Source: Pelomyxa schiedti (Eukaryota > Evosea > Pelobiontida > Pelomyxidae). Taken from it: a stretch of DNA of 26,101 nucleotides. The DNA lies in the NCBI GenBank assembly GCA_020536535.1, contig JAHLWZ010001042.1, positions 1-26,101 on the forward strand, given 5' to 3'. Below are positions 10,870 to 22,402 of the stretch, piece after piece (the stretch's first letter is position 1; every line of letters starts with the position of its first letter). Under the pieces are notes generated by a model. The model saw only the letters and a list, made by a program, of their open reading frames with translations. It made no database searches and was not told the origin of the DNA. The position numbers and the translations under genes were made by a program.

Positions 10870-11063
10870 GGTTATGGGATGGGTGCGCTTATTAATGCCC
10901 TGCTGCGGCACCAACAACAAGCAAATCTTTTGACTGAATAAGTGATCCCAGCAGATGTGGGTCTGTCCCGATCTGTGGGTGTACCTGCCAACTTCACCTG
11001 TGCAAAAATAAAGTACCCTTAGTTTTCCAGGTCGGAGTCCGGCACAGTGGGCTCTCCTCAGGT
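10870..11063. promoter_or_regulatory. Putative bidirectional promoter, Nup88 (-) / CLU-LRR gene (+)
   Basis: Only 194 bp separate the two start codons of head-to-head genes, so regulatory sequence for both must lie here or inside the 5' exons. No TATA box is evident. GC is moderate here but rises sharply inside both flanking first exons. Confidence 0.55.
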
Positions 11064-14000
11064 ATGATGTTAGAGGAAAATCCCGTCGTCGTTGACCAAC
11101 GGACAGAAAATATACAAAAAAAAAAACTTTCGGTGATGCTCCGCAGCACGGAGCTTCGCGGTCCAGATCTGGGACCCACATTGACACTGCCCGACGCACC
11201 CAACGAACCACGGCCGACTGGCGTAGGATTCGTGCGGCTTCCCCCGCCGATGCCGAGCGTCGACGAAGCGACGGTTGGCTTTTGTACAGTCACAACAGCA
11301 GCAACAGACGACGCACTCGTCGCTCCTGCGTCGGCCCCGACGACGACGACGGCGACGACGCCGATGGCGATGGCTCTGCCGAAGGCGTCGGTGTATTTCC
11401 CCAAAGAAAAGGCATTCTCTGTGTACGAGCCGAGGATGATAAAGGCTCACAGAGCCGTCAGTATCCCGAGTGCAGCGCCTCCTACAGTTGGCATTGTGAC
11501 ACCCCAGGACTCTGTCCCAATCCCGCCGGCCAACAGCTCACCCGTTGCGCGGCCTGTATCACCGCAACCGCCGCAGCAGCCGGCGTGCGTTCCTCCCCCT
11601 CCTGCGCCAGTGAATCCTCAGCTCGGAGTCAGATACAGCTTCGGGTCCAGGCTGAGGCCAATGTCACCTCACATGCAAGCAAAGGTGGCTGCCAGAGCAA
11701 CGCCCTCGCCTTCTGTGTTGTTGCAACAGTTGATGACTCGAAGTGCAAATGTGCTTCCAGTGCCACTGGAAGACGAAAACTGTGTGGCGAGGGGGACGTC
11801 CAATTTGCAGGAAGTCGCACTCAATGAGAAAGACTCTGGTCCAGCACACGGGAAATCGAACTTAAAACTTTCACTGTCACATTTCATTTCTCCGGACTCA
11901 ATCACATCCCTTTTGCGGAAAGCCAGTCTGGTACCTCAGATGTCACGTTTGTCAGCTTCTCCATCACCTGGGTTACCGACTTCACCAAAAGCGCCAGCAA
12001 CACAGAGTCAGCTATCTCAGGAACAATCGGAACTGCCACAAGTAGGCAGGCCAGTAATTCCATCCATTCCGCCTCCCTTGCCATCGTCGGATGAGCCAGT
12101 GATTGCTATCCGCATGCCCGCACCTGTGCCACCCCCCCTTCAAGCGCCGTCTTCAAATCCTGTTTTCCCTTCATGCTCAGTGGATTCCCATTATGGTACC
12201 ACTCTAAAACTTGGTGCTCCTATTTTGCCAAAAGCTTTACCAATGGCATCAACTTGTGATGGGGGACTGTCTGGGACGAGACCTCCTGCAGGACCTCAAA
12301 TGGCACAGTCTTCAATTGCCGTTCCCTTTTTGCCATCCCCTCTGTCTCTCCCCCAAAGTATTCCTTCGTTGCATGCACCCCCCAGCCAGTCACATTATGC
12401 TGAAGGGAGCCAACTACGTAATAAAATTTTCCCGACTCTTCCAAATACTGTGTTGGAAGTTCCGCTACCAAACACACTGCCCCTTGCACCTCCAGTATTA
12501 CATTTACCTGATTTATCCTCGACTCAGGCGACTCAGGCACCTAACTCTCCAACTTCACAGGATACTGGGACTCTCTCCCCATCCCCTCTTATGGCCATTC
12601 CTGTTTCGACTGTCAATGCGCTTTCACTTCCGATCCCCTCTGCCAACGAAAATCCTTTAAAACGAACCAATGCCTCTGGTTATTCTGATGGCAAGTCATT
12701 ATCTTCCAGGGTGCTGGGCGGACCAATTACTGTACCCTGCCTTCCACAGGCTGTACCATCTCTTGAGAGCGAAGCAAGTAAGATCCCTGGAAGTCTTCAA
12801 CAAAATCAAACAAGAGCAGAGGCCCTACCTCTTCCTACGCCTCTATCACAACTTTTACACCTCCCTCAGCCCAGCGACTTGTCACCTCTAAGGCAAGAAG
12901 CTGAGGTTGCACCCCTGCCAAAACCCACCCCACTACCAGAGTCCTTGTCACAACAAACCGTTGAGCACACAACAGCCCCGCCTGCTCCTCTATTTCAGCC
13001 TGCATCAGCCTATGCAACAAGTAGACCATTATCGGAAGCAGTCACTACAAATGATCCCATTCAACAAGCGCCTCCAGCCATACGTTCTCACTTACCACTA
13101 AAAATCCCACCTGCAACCAACTCTCAAACTCCAGATCTACCTTCCGCAGCTCCTCCTATTGTGCCACCACTCAAATTGAACAACCACAAGGCCTCCCCAG
13201 TAACAGCACATTTCCCAAAAGATAAAAGCCTTCTTCTATGTAGGGCACTTCAAAAGACTGCTTCTACCACAGCTAATGCCTTGCCAAATAAACAGCTGCT
13301 ATATATGAGCAGCCCAAGAAGTGCTTCCGCTGTAAGGAGGTCACACTTACGATTTTCTGTGGAGGAAACAAACACAGAGGACAATAACATCCCCCTTCCG
13401 AGTATGTATTAGGAGTATGTTTTCTCCTACTTGTGCTAGCTCCCAACGAGTTTTCAGGTTCTCTCTCGGGAAATGTTGATTGGAACACTGAGTATCAGGT
13501 AATCCCCTCCTCCTTATCTCCTCTGATTTTTTACTAGGCAATATTGGATTTGCCGGACTCGGAGGTGAAGTTTCGCAAGCTTTTTAATTTGGAACATGAC
13601 TTTGTCTATGGTACAAACCTCTGAAAGTCCTCACTCCACTCACGAATTCCCAAGCTTCAATTGCCTATGCCAAAATAATTATTTCTGAGCTTTGCATGCC
13701 TAGGGAGGTGAAGACGATCAAAGTGTTTTCCCTTCCACTCAATTTTGTAAGTAACATGGGTTTAGCCTATTTCAGTTGGTGGTGTTGCTGGAGGCCAAAA
13801 GTATCTTTGTCAAAACATTCTCTTCAAAGTATTAGTTGACACACTCCTGCCTTCCAAAGTTTACCTCTATGGTGGGTCATCCCCTGACCAGCAGTCCGCA
13901 ATGAAATCTGGTTCTCATGATGTAGATACTCCGTAAATGTAATCTTCATTTCATTGACAGACGTTTTTTTTTTGTTGCAGTTAAAAGGAATGATGGCTTG

Positions 14001-17000
14001 GAACTCAGCAGGCATTGAAGGAATTAGATTTCCTCTTGTGTGTTCTGTGAAAATCACTGATTGATTTCTTTCTGACTTTGAGATGGGGTGAAGATGGCAG
14101 TTATCGGCTTCAAAGGATTCCGAGTCATTGCCTTGTCTGTGCTACCTGTGAACAAAGAACAGACCTTAAAGTTAGCTATGTTCCCCTCTCAAGCACTTCC
14201 GTGATGCACTTGTTTAGGTATGGTACAGCTGATGGCGGGGAAATAATACACAACGATGATACTATTCTTAGTAGAAAGGTTGCTCACCCATTAACTTCTT
14301 CTGTGTTACTTAATGTCGTAGATGGCCAATGCTGCAGCAGAAATCAATCTCGCTCCTCACTATGGTACTACTCTTTTTCATTCTCTAGGAAACGGGCGCA
14401 CTCAAATCAACACAGTTGGCAATGACGACGCTGGTACAACTCTGTGTGGACCAGCCGATCTGGAAGGGCATAGCGGACTGGTTTGTATTGAAATGCAAGG
14501 GGAAAGCTGAGATCTCACTCCTACTTCAGGATGGAAAGTACTACCTCCTTGATTTTTCACGAACATTCCCGCCTGAATGGCCCAACCGAAGCCCACAAGC
14601 CATTTTCTATGAACTGGTAAGACCTGAACTTGTGAGAAAGTGGCCAGTTCCTTTGAGCAGTGATGCTTTCTCAAGATTCGAGATGTCTGATCAGAAAGCT
14701 GAAGACCATCAAATAGGTGGGTATCTGAATTTTGACCCCCTCCCGTTTTTACATGTATAGAACTCACCAAACTTTCTGCTCATTTGCATGGGGTCGTTAT
14801 TCCGCAATTTGCTCAGGAATTGGTTGGCAGAAGAGCATCTTTTAGTTACTTCTAAGTGAGTTCTAGGACAAGATTGACTGTGTCAACGAAAACAATGGTG
14901 CGTCAGAGAGCATCGATAAATATTTTGCAAAGATGAGGTGGAGACCAGACTGAAAATTTCTCACTCTCACCATTCCCCTCAGAAGTAATCAAATTGAAGC
15001 CACGTTCAATGAACTTCGCCTTGTTGAACGCATGCATAGGTGCCTCCATCTCTCTTGGCATTGGCATATTTACCAATAACTACCCAGGCAAGGAATAAAT
15101 TTACGCCATTTAGGAATGGTGTATAAAGCTAGTGAATCCCCATTAATTAGGTTGTGCCTTGCTGTGGAAATGGTAGCAAGAATTCTTCGACGTTTTATTC
15201 AAGAAGCGGTATTTTCTTTTTTTGTTGGAAGTTTTATCACTTTTTCCTATAGCACGCCTGCACAATGGACTCAACAATGTCCTTACGGGATGAGTACTTC
15301 AAAGAGTCCATTGTGCTTATTCTGCAGAAGCTGATTGGATCGAAGTTTGATCCTGACTTCTGGCAATCTGTAAAAAAAGCAATCACCAGTAACTTTTAAT
15401 TGTAACTTTTTATAATCTTGATTGACGACATTTAGAAAAGTTCTGTGGGGGAGATGAGAGCTTACTCATGACTTTACCTTTCTCGTCCATTCCACTTTCT
15501 CTTCTTTGTACTCGATTGGAACAAATTGGAGGTGTTCCATCCATTGTATCGAATTTCTTTTTTCCCCCACTCTGACCAGCTCTAGGTTTCAAATTCAATT
15601 CCATAGCGTTAGAATCACTCCGTCATGCCCATAAAAGTTTTGAGTTTGTGGATAGTGATATTGAGTCTGTCATACCAATGGTTGGTTTCCAGCACCTCCT
15701 TCGATTTCATTTATTGTTGTCCATCTTAGGTGAAGCATACAAATGTAATCGACAGTGCTGAAGCCATGAGCCTGTTCATGGCCGGGAAGAGTAAGGTGTT
15801 CACACCCTCGCCTTCTGGCTACGACTTATTTCCACAGAAAGGCATGGCTAGAGAAAGACTACTTAACTTGTCTTTCCAGAAGTTTGAGCAGGCACTCCTC
15901 AGGCAACCAAACAACTACCGCAACTATTACCAGTGGGGCTGCGCCTTGCTCCTGCAATCTGTGGTTTCTTACCCTTATTCTTTTACCCTTGTGTGCCTTC
16001 CTTTATTTTTTCTAGGAAACCAAGACATTGGCAACAAAAAGAATAATTTTGAGAAACGCGTGCCAGAAATTTCGGAGTGCTATGAGTATCAACCCCAACT
16101 TCGTGGACGGGTAGGATTTATCCCCTAAATTCATGCATACCAATGCTTTTCTCATCATAAGACTTCTTGGGCTGGCTGAAGGTCTCTGGGAGCTCAGTAT
16201 AACATACACACCAACGAAAGGCCAGTCAAAAGCTCCAACTGGTGTTTTAAGCTCAGAGAGCGTCGATCAGAGTGTTACCCCAAATTCTACCGTTGAAAGC
16301 AGCAGCTCTGCGCCCTCTACCCCTCAAGGGAATCCTACTCTCAACAGTAACAGCGAATCTGATTTCAAGGCTGCTGTGGAGATCTTTGAGACACTCATAA
16401 GGACAAAGCCCTCCACGCACAAGTACTTTAACTAGCGCTTCTCATGCACCTTAACGTGATATTCTTTCATGTAGATTTTGTGCTGCATTCATACAAAATC
16501 AATTCTTGGGCGCGGAGTTATCACATTTAGGCCTTTTATCCCTCACTTCTATATGTTCCACTTTGAAGGTGAACATTGTACCAATGCCACCTTCATCTTG
16601 TCATGTAATTGGAAAATCGAACACGTCTACTGGAGTGCTTCCTCTACAGAGCACGGAGTGCACCCACAGACCTCAATTCCATTGCATCGAGGAATCAGGA
16701 GGAGTGACAAATAATTCCTTTCATTCAACAATTGCTTCTTCTGTGAAAAGTCTCCAAACTCAAGTTCTCTTCATCCACTTTCAATTGCAGTTAATGCTTA
16801 CCTTACAATCCACCGATCTGGAATCCCTGCTTGTTGCACCTCCCCCAGTTTCTGTTGCTCTACAAGTAAAGGGCTTGCATTAGAATTTCCCAAACTCTGA
16901 CTCGTTTCTGAAGGATCTTCTTGTGTTAGACCAATCATATGCTCAATACATATGCCGTACTGCTGAATGCTTGATCTCTCAGAGAAGAATTATGACCTAT

Positions 17001-19585
17001 GCTACTTGTAAAAATAAATTGAAGAACCAACCAAGTCTTTACTGAGTCATTCAAAAACAAAAGGTTTCTGGATTTTCAGTATTGTTAAGCAGATACTACC
17101 TTTACCACCAATTTTTTGTAAGCTAGTGACTGCATTACAAAACTGTGCATTGAATTTACAGCTTCAACGAAGACAATGTAGATTAACCCTTCTTCACCCC
17201 CTCAAAGAATCCTAATGACACTCATAAAAGGTGCCGATTTTTACGCAGAAGCTGGAAATAGATTGCTTGAACTACACCAATTAGACCCTGCAGCTGCCAC
17301 AGATTATATAAAAACACTTTTCAGAAGCGAAGCCAGGGAAAACAAGCTCATTTTGCCTTTGTATGACTGACTATCTGTTGCTGTTCCTTTTCTCAATTGG
17401 AGCTAGAATGTGTACGAATAATGATCAAGTATCTCGCTTATGTCAACCGTTCTTTGACGAAGTCACTGATTGTTATTTGTCCCACACATCTGCCGACGAT
17501 TCAACCTTATTGGCTCTTTCAATGACTGCTCGACAGCTTAAGTGCCTTAGCCTCAGCCAGTGCCAAAAAGTTACTGACGCCTCACTTCCTTTCCTTCTCA
17601 ATGTAAAATATCTCTGCCTGAACGTTACCTTTGTTGATTTAACTCTATAGTTCACGGTTCTTGGAACGCTGAACCTCACAAATTGCTCACGGCTTTCGTT
17701 CACAAATTTCTCCCAGTTTCCGCCTTCTTTGATTGAGTTGAGGCTAGCTGGGTGCTACATAGAGTAATTAATGATATTTGATTTCTAGTATCGAATTTCT
17801 AAAACAAAGCCCCCTCCCCCCTTTATAGGGATGCCACCATCGAGGCCATCGCCAAATCTTGCACGAAACTTGAAATTCTTGACCTCTGTCGATGCCCTAA
17901 AATAACATCTGTGGCGGCTCTCCAATCTCTTCAGGCCCTACATACACTCCTCCTCCAAGGCTGTAGCTCAGTGCCCACTCAATCCATAAACCTTCTTGTG
18001 CTCAGCAGATTGAGTCCCTCTGCATCGGAACTTCTCACTGCATCCACCAAATCTCCTCACGGAGATATCATCCAGAAGAATACAAGCTCTCCAAGCTCAC
18101 CACCACCATCCACGGAAGGAGCTATATCTGCAGCTATATTACCTTCATCCTGTTGTCCTCTGAAATGCCTATCAGTAGGAGGATACAGTGTCAAGGAAAA
18201 TCTGAGATCTGGTGACATGAGTTATATTGTCAAGATGTTGCCCCTCATTCCTTCCCTTACGGAATTGTCTTGCACTGAATGTACACTTGATGACCAAGGC
18301 TTAACAGATATATGCAAATATCTCCCAATGTTAAGGTGTGAGGTTAGAAATTTGAGAGATTTCACCTGTCTGACAATATTTTTCTCATGAAAGATCTCTG
18401 AATATTAACAAGTCCTTAAAAATTTCAAGTGCTTTCCAGCACATAACACTTCTCACACAATTGGAATCCCTGGAACTCTCTGCCACCAAAGTCACTGCCG
18501 AGCATCTGGAAGCGTTCTCTCGACACCTGTTGAGATTAACTCATTTTGATATTAGTCATTCGCAAATCCCATGTTATCTCTCCTTTTTCTTATACGTGTG
18601 TCTCAGCAATAAACCTGCTAGATAGCGGATTCAAATCGTTCTTAAGTGGAGCCCCAGAACTCCTTTCATTTCGTGCATCCCATTCCAAACCAATGAGACT
18701 ATATCCACTTGACAACCACATAAAAGTATTCATTTCATTGCCGAAAGTGTTCCTTATTGGATTTCACACCAATACAGTTGCAAGAGTTGGATGTAGGAAG
18801 ATCGACACTGACCAACAGTGCTGTTGCCGAAATAGCAATCAAGCTCACTAATCTTACAAGTCTGAGCATTGCAAATCTAAATAATGTATTTTCCCCTTTT
18901 TTCCCCATTTTCTTCCCATTCCCTAGGTTGATAGCCAAACAGTAAAGCTTCTTGGAAACCTTACTCATCTCCGGAAACTCAACCTGAGTTCCTGCAGTGC
19001 TGTTTCTGATTCCAACTTTGCGCCACTATTGCCTCATATGACTGAATTGCGGGTACTGGACCTGTCCTATACACATATTGGTGATCAAACTGTTTTTAAG
19101 TACTTAAACCCCTTCCATTTTCCATTCACTATTTGCATTTTTTTTTGAGAAGAAAACCTCCAACTAACACAAACCAACTACTAGTATTATAAAGTACCTT
19201 TTACATCTGGAGGAGTTGGATGTGACAACTACACAAATTACAGAACAAGCTGCCATTGAGCTGCACCATTTACAAGCGGTAGGTCCAACCAGATTTGATG
19301 ATTTCCATGTGCTAACCACAACAAGCATTCCAAAGTCTGCTGTGATCAAAATCCCGATTTACTATTCAGCAAAACTTCCCAGTAAGCACCCTCCCTATTT
19401 TGGTTTGTTTTACTAACTCCGCATCCAGCCGAATTATCACTGCATCCATGCCAGTAGCTAAGTTGCTGAAACACCCACCTCTGCCCAGAACACAACCACA
19501 ACTGCCCACAAGCACTACACCATTAGTGCTTGTACCTGTTTATCCCCCACCACCCACCAAAGTTGATGACAACAACACACACTGA
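11064..19585 (+). CDS. Giant CLU-domain / TPR-like / leucine-rich-repeat protein
   Basis: One continuous splice chain of 35 exons, about 2280 aa (6843 nt). Exon 1 (11064-13401) encodes 779 residues of Pro/Ser/Ala-rich disorder. Exons 2-14 (13458-13498, 13538-13610, 13655-13722, 13766-13921, 13981-14041, 14083-14170, 14218-14278, 14322-14480, 14530-14716, 14761-14822, 14867-14937, 14983-15039, 15088-15208) give the CLU domain, aa 780-1181: EVKTIKPISVGGVAGGQKYL, FKGFRVIALSVLPV, CGPADLEGHSGLDGKYYLLD, WPVPLSSDAF, GINLRHLGMVYKA. Exons 15-25 (15253-15388, 15436-15531, 15580-15680, 15730-15960, 16016-16110, 16162-16422, 16475-16865, 16914-17034, 17080-17117, 17162-17177, 17231-17360) give helices with TPR look (QKFEQALLRQPNNYRNYYQW; KFRSAMSINPNF). 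Exons 26-33 (17407-17602, 17651-17763, 17829-18335, 18394-18554, 18607-18725, 18778-18885, 18927-19099, 19185-19278) give cysteine-containing LRRs (LKCLSLSQCQKVTDASL; LRKLNLSSCSAVSD). Exons 34-35 (19326-19381, 19429-19585) end in a Pro/Thr tail. CLU proteins bind mRNAs for mitochondrial proteins and affect organelle distribution; LRRs of this type are common in F-box adaptors. Exons 22-25 have an alternative in-frame path. One gene rather than two is my inference from unbroken frame. Confidence 0.82.
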
Positions 19586-19739
19586 TGTAACAACACCTGT
19601 AAATTCACGTGTTTCACCTGCTTTTTCTTCCTTTTTTTTGTTTTATTTTTCTAGAAAAAAACCGAATTTGAATGGTACGCGTGCCCGTGGTAACGGATGC
19701 GAGGTAGCGGCCAACCGCCAATTTGGTTGAGGAATAATT

Positions 19740-20526
19740 ATGGGCGTCCAACATGAACAAAAAGAAGTGGAGCAGCGTGCTGTTGGTTTGGGTTCATGTT
19801 GTTCTGCCCATCCATTGCAGTGTTGGCGTACTATGCTGTGCGTGTAGCACAAGAAAGAGTGGTTTGGAGCTCTTTTTTTTTTTTTTTTTTTTTATGGGAT
19901 TTGGCTATCTGGCTAACATCAAGAATACAGTGAGTGTTGGTTACTATTTTTTATGTTGTGCAGTTCAACTAATGTTGGGACAGTGACACTGGGGGTATGT
20001 TGCAGACTGGGGCTTATGTTACCAATGTTTCTACAATATACAATGGTAATATAGGGAAGTGCCGAGGTGTGGAATGTGACCACCACCTATGGAAATGTGA
20101 AGTACACTTTGACTATATTACCTTGGGTGTGCTATGGAACTTTTTTGTCTCGACTCACTTGTTGCTAAATGCAGATGGAGGTGAAACAATGAAAGGAATG
20201 TGTTGTAACACTAAGCCTTGCAAATTCTCTGTCTGCAAAAAGGCTGTTAATAGTTTCTGTGATGACTATTCCTTGGGCCAAACCATTTTTGTGTGGTATT
20301 CTGTGAATTTCATTCCATTCCTTCTTATTTGCATCACAGGTACTTTAAAGATGACACTGATGAGGTTTCCGTTACTCTGCAAAGGCTAACCCCAATTCCT
20401 CACAATAAGCAGGTCTATTGTTACCTTGAACCTCATGTACCAATTGACTGGATAATTGCCCTTGTGTTTGGATGCATTTTTGTTTCCTTCAGCTTGTTTC
20501 TATGCATGTTTTTTGGCTCCTTGTAA
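19740..20526 (+). CDS. Small Cys-rich predicted membrane protein (5' half of the model unresolved)
   Basis: I do not recognise the family. The 3' half is firm: exons 20006-20126, 20175-20292 and 20340-20526 join in frame. They encode a probable lumenal or extracellular region with at least ten Cys (KCRGVECDHHLWKC, MCCNTKPCKFSVCKK, QVYCYLEP) ending in one transmembrane helix, DWIIALVFGCIFVSFSLFLC, and a very short tail. Upstream, ATG 19740 opens MGVQHEQKEVEQRAV (exon 19740-19785), joining VLAYYAVRVAQERV (from 19821) across a 35-nt intron. A hydrophobic exon, CWLLFFMLCSSTN (about 19924-19973), could be a first membrane helix, but I could not link it in frame. The 21-T run at 19873-19893 lies just here and may carry a length error. 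The likely topology is two membrane passes with a Cys-rich loop, like some channel auxiliary subunits, but no homology is claimed. Confidence 0.5.
19873..19893 (+). repeat. Poly-T tract, 21 nt
   Basis: Uninterrupted T run inside a presumed intron of the small membrane-protein gene, upstream of the acceptor region. It may act as an extended polypyrimidine tract, but it is also the longest homopolymer in the window and so a likely place for a length error, which would explain the unresolved exon linkage around it. Confidence 0.8.
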
Positions 20527-20720
20527 AAAAACTAAGGCACACAATAGGTTTGATAGCGGCTCCCGGAGCCCTGAAGGTCTTTAAATGCTCACCTGCCGTT
20601 CCAACTCCTCCACCAGCTCCCGTACCAGCTCCCTGAACACCTAACAACACCGCCGTTCATGTATTATCTGTGAGAGCTTTATTTCATTCTTCAAAACAAC
20701 AAAAGAATTGTCGAACTTTT

Positions 20721-22224
20721 ATGGGAAACACTACGGGGTCGGCTCCTCCAACGGCCCAGGTACAGCACGGGAGCCCCCTCAAGCTCGTGACTCCCTGCTT
20801 GCCGCCGCCCGAGTATCATGGCAAGCTCGCCATGTGCTTGTCAACGTGGTACAGGGCGCAGCCCGAGTCGCTGCGGCGGGCGGCGCAGTCGTCCTCCTCC
20901 TCCTCCTCGGCCGTCGACTGCTCGTGGTGCTACTCCCCCGGCGGCGGCTCCACGTGGGGCGACTCGTGCTCGTCGTCCCCGGCCGTCCACGGCGTCGCCC
21001 TCTGCCTGGCCCTCGCGACCCACCCGCGGCTGGGCGCCCGCAGCCCCCTGCGGCTCCTCCCGCCCGCCGTGCTGCGCGACATCGCGGCCATGGCGGCCGC
21101 CCCGCTGCACGTCCTCGTGGCGCTGGCCAAGGGCACCGTCGCGGTCTTCGACGCCCGGCGGGCCCACGACGGCCCGACCTCCGAGGCCCACTGGGCCCCG
21201 TCCGCCCCCGGCCAGGCCCCCATCTCCTCGTGCTTCCTGATCGAGGGCGGCCGCCGCCTGGTCGCCATCAGCTACTTCTACGCCCCCAGCGGCGGCAACC
21301 CCACGTCCCGCGTGGGCACGGCCGCCGTGCAGCGCCTGCTGGGCGGCGGCGCGACGCTGGTGGTGGACAAGAAGGAGGGGGACTGGGAGGGGCAGGGGGA
21401 GGCCCGCAGCACCCCGCTGTGGCTCGCCAAGGCTGTGACGGGGGCCAACTCGTGCCACGAGGTGGCTTCTTTTGCAATGGGGAACTGCGGGAGGCTCGTC
21501 ACGATACCAAAGGGAACTGTATCTATGAGGGTGTGGACCGACACGGGCGAGCTTGTGGCTGATGTGCCTAAGGACTCATCCTCGGTTACGAGTATGATTC
21601 ATGTGGATCATCGCGTTGGGGATGGGCCTTCTGTGCCATATATTCTATTTTTCACTTCTAGTGGGCTGGAGTGCTGGTCTCTGGAGACTGGGCAATTGCA
21701 AGGGATGTACCCGGCAATGACTTATGGTGGGGCGGGGTGCTATGACGGGAAGAGATTTGTTGTTTTTGGGCGTGACCGGAGAGTTTTCTACTTCTCTCTT
21801 CCGCATCTTACGGTTGAGAAGAACTACTTCCTCAAATACCCAGAAGTCGAGCACATAACTTTCGTCCGGCCGAATTCGTTCCTCACAACACACTATGTAT
21901 GGAGCAATAACCTCTGGTTTTCCTAACACCCCCAAAAAGGCTTGCATACGTATATTCACCATCAATGACAAAACCGACGAGGTCAGTGTACAAACCCTGA
22001 AAGGAGACAACTGTTCGGCAAGAGGCATCTACCTCACCCGCATTGACCCGAACCGCACCACCAAATTTGACTGGGCACTCACAGTTGTCTACTTCCAGTC
22101 AGTGTATGTTTGGCACATCAGCACTGCACGGAATCCACCGACAGAGGCCAAAAAGGTTGGGGAGTTCCGGTTCCCTGCTGAATGGGGTAGCACCTCAGCC
22201 TCCTTTGCCCTTCCACAGTGGTAA
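20721..22224 (+). CDS. Beta-propeller-like protein with F-box-like N-terminal motif
   Basis: Two exons, 20721-21896 and 21940-22224, join through a 43-nt intron to give 486 aa. The start ATG at 20721 opens MGNTTGSAPP; Gly2 makes N-myristoylation conceivable. Residues about 98-125 read LATHPRLGARSPLRLLPPAVLRDIA, an L/P-rich helix resembling the core of an F-box (LPxxLLxxI). The rest is built of beta strands of propeller type: LHVLVALAKGTVAVFDARR, GRLVTIPKGTVSMRVWTDTG, VPYILFFTSSGLECWSLETG, KRFVVFGRDRRVFYFSLPHL, WALTVVYFQSVYVWHIS. This suggests a WD40-like scaffold, perhaps a ubiquitin-ligase substrate adaptor, but canonical WD/GH repeats are absent, so function is unassigned. Composition is odd: bases 20760-21460 are very GC-rich, then the same exon drops abruptly near 21470. 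Confidence 0.72.
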
Positions 22225-22402
22225 CGGGGTACCAAAAACAACACACGGCGGCCAGTGACATGCCAATCCCTTTGTATTAAGACTAAAAAAAACGAAAAAA
22301 AAAGAGAGCAAAAAATTTGCTTGTTCACTCTTTTCTGTTGGTTTTGGTTTGGTTCACTGGGGTGGATGTGATGATGACACTGGCGGCCACTCTTGCTCGG
22401 CA

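Noticed and set aside
10367-10933. 188-codon plus-strand Gly/Glu/Val-rich ORF
   Set aside because: Shadow of Nup88 exon 1, which is in frame with a recognisable propeller.
16866-16883. An 18-nt intron (gtaaag...ttag) that keeps frame
   Set aside because: A 48-nt intron using the same donor and the AG at 16912-16913 also keeps frame and fits the usual size.
15961-19585. A separate F-box/LRR gene starting downstream of the CLU domain
   Set aside because: Every junction from CLU exons into the TPR-like and LRR exons keeps frame, with no intergenic gap or stop; kept as a possibility to test.
19740-20526. Assignment as a BK-channel beta subunit-like protein
   Set aside because: Only the two-pass, Cys-rich-loop layout is similar; no specific residues support it and the 5' exons are unresolved.
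20841-21458. Long minus-strand and alternative plus-strand ORFs in the GC-rich block
   Set aside because: Stop codons are rare in GC-rich DNA; these frames give Arg/Gly/Ala-rich shadow proteins, while the chosen frame has beta-propeller strands continuing across the intron.
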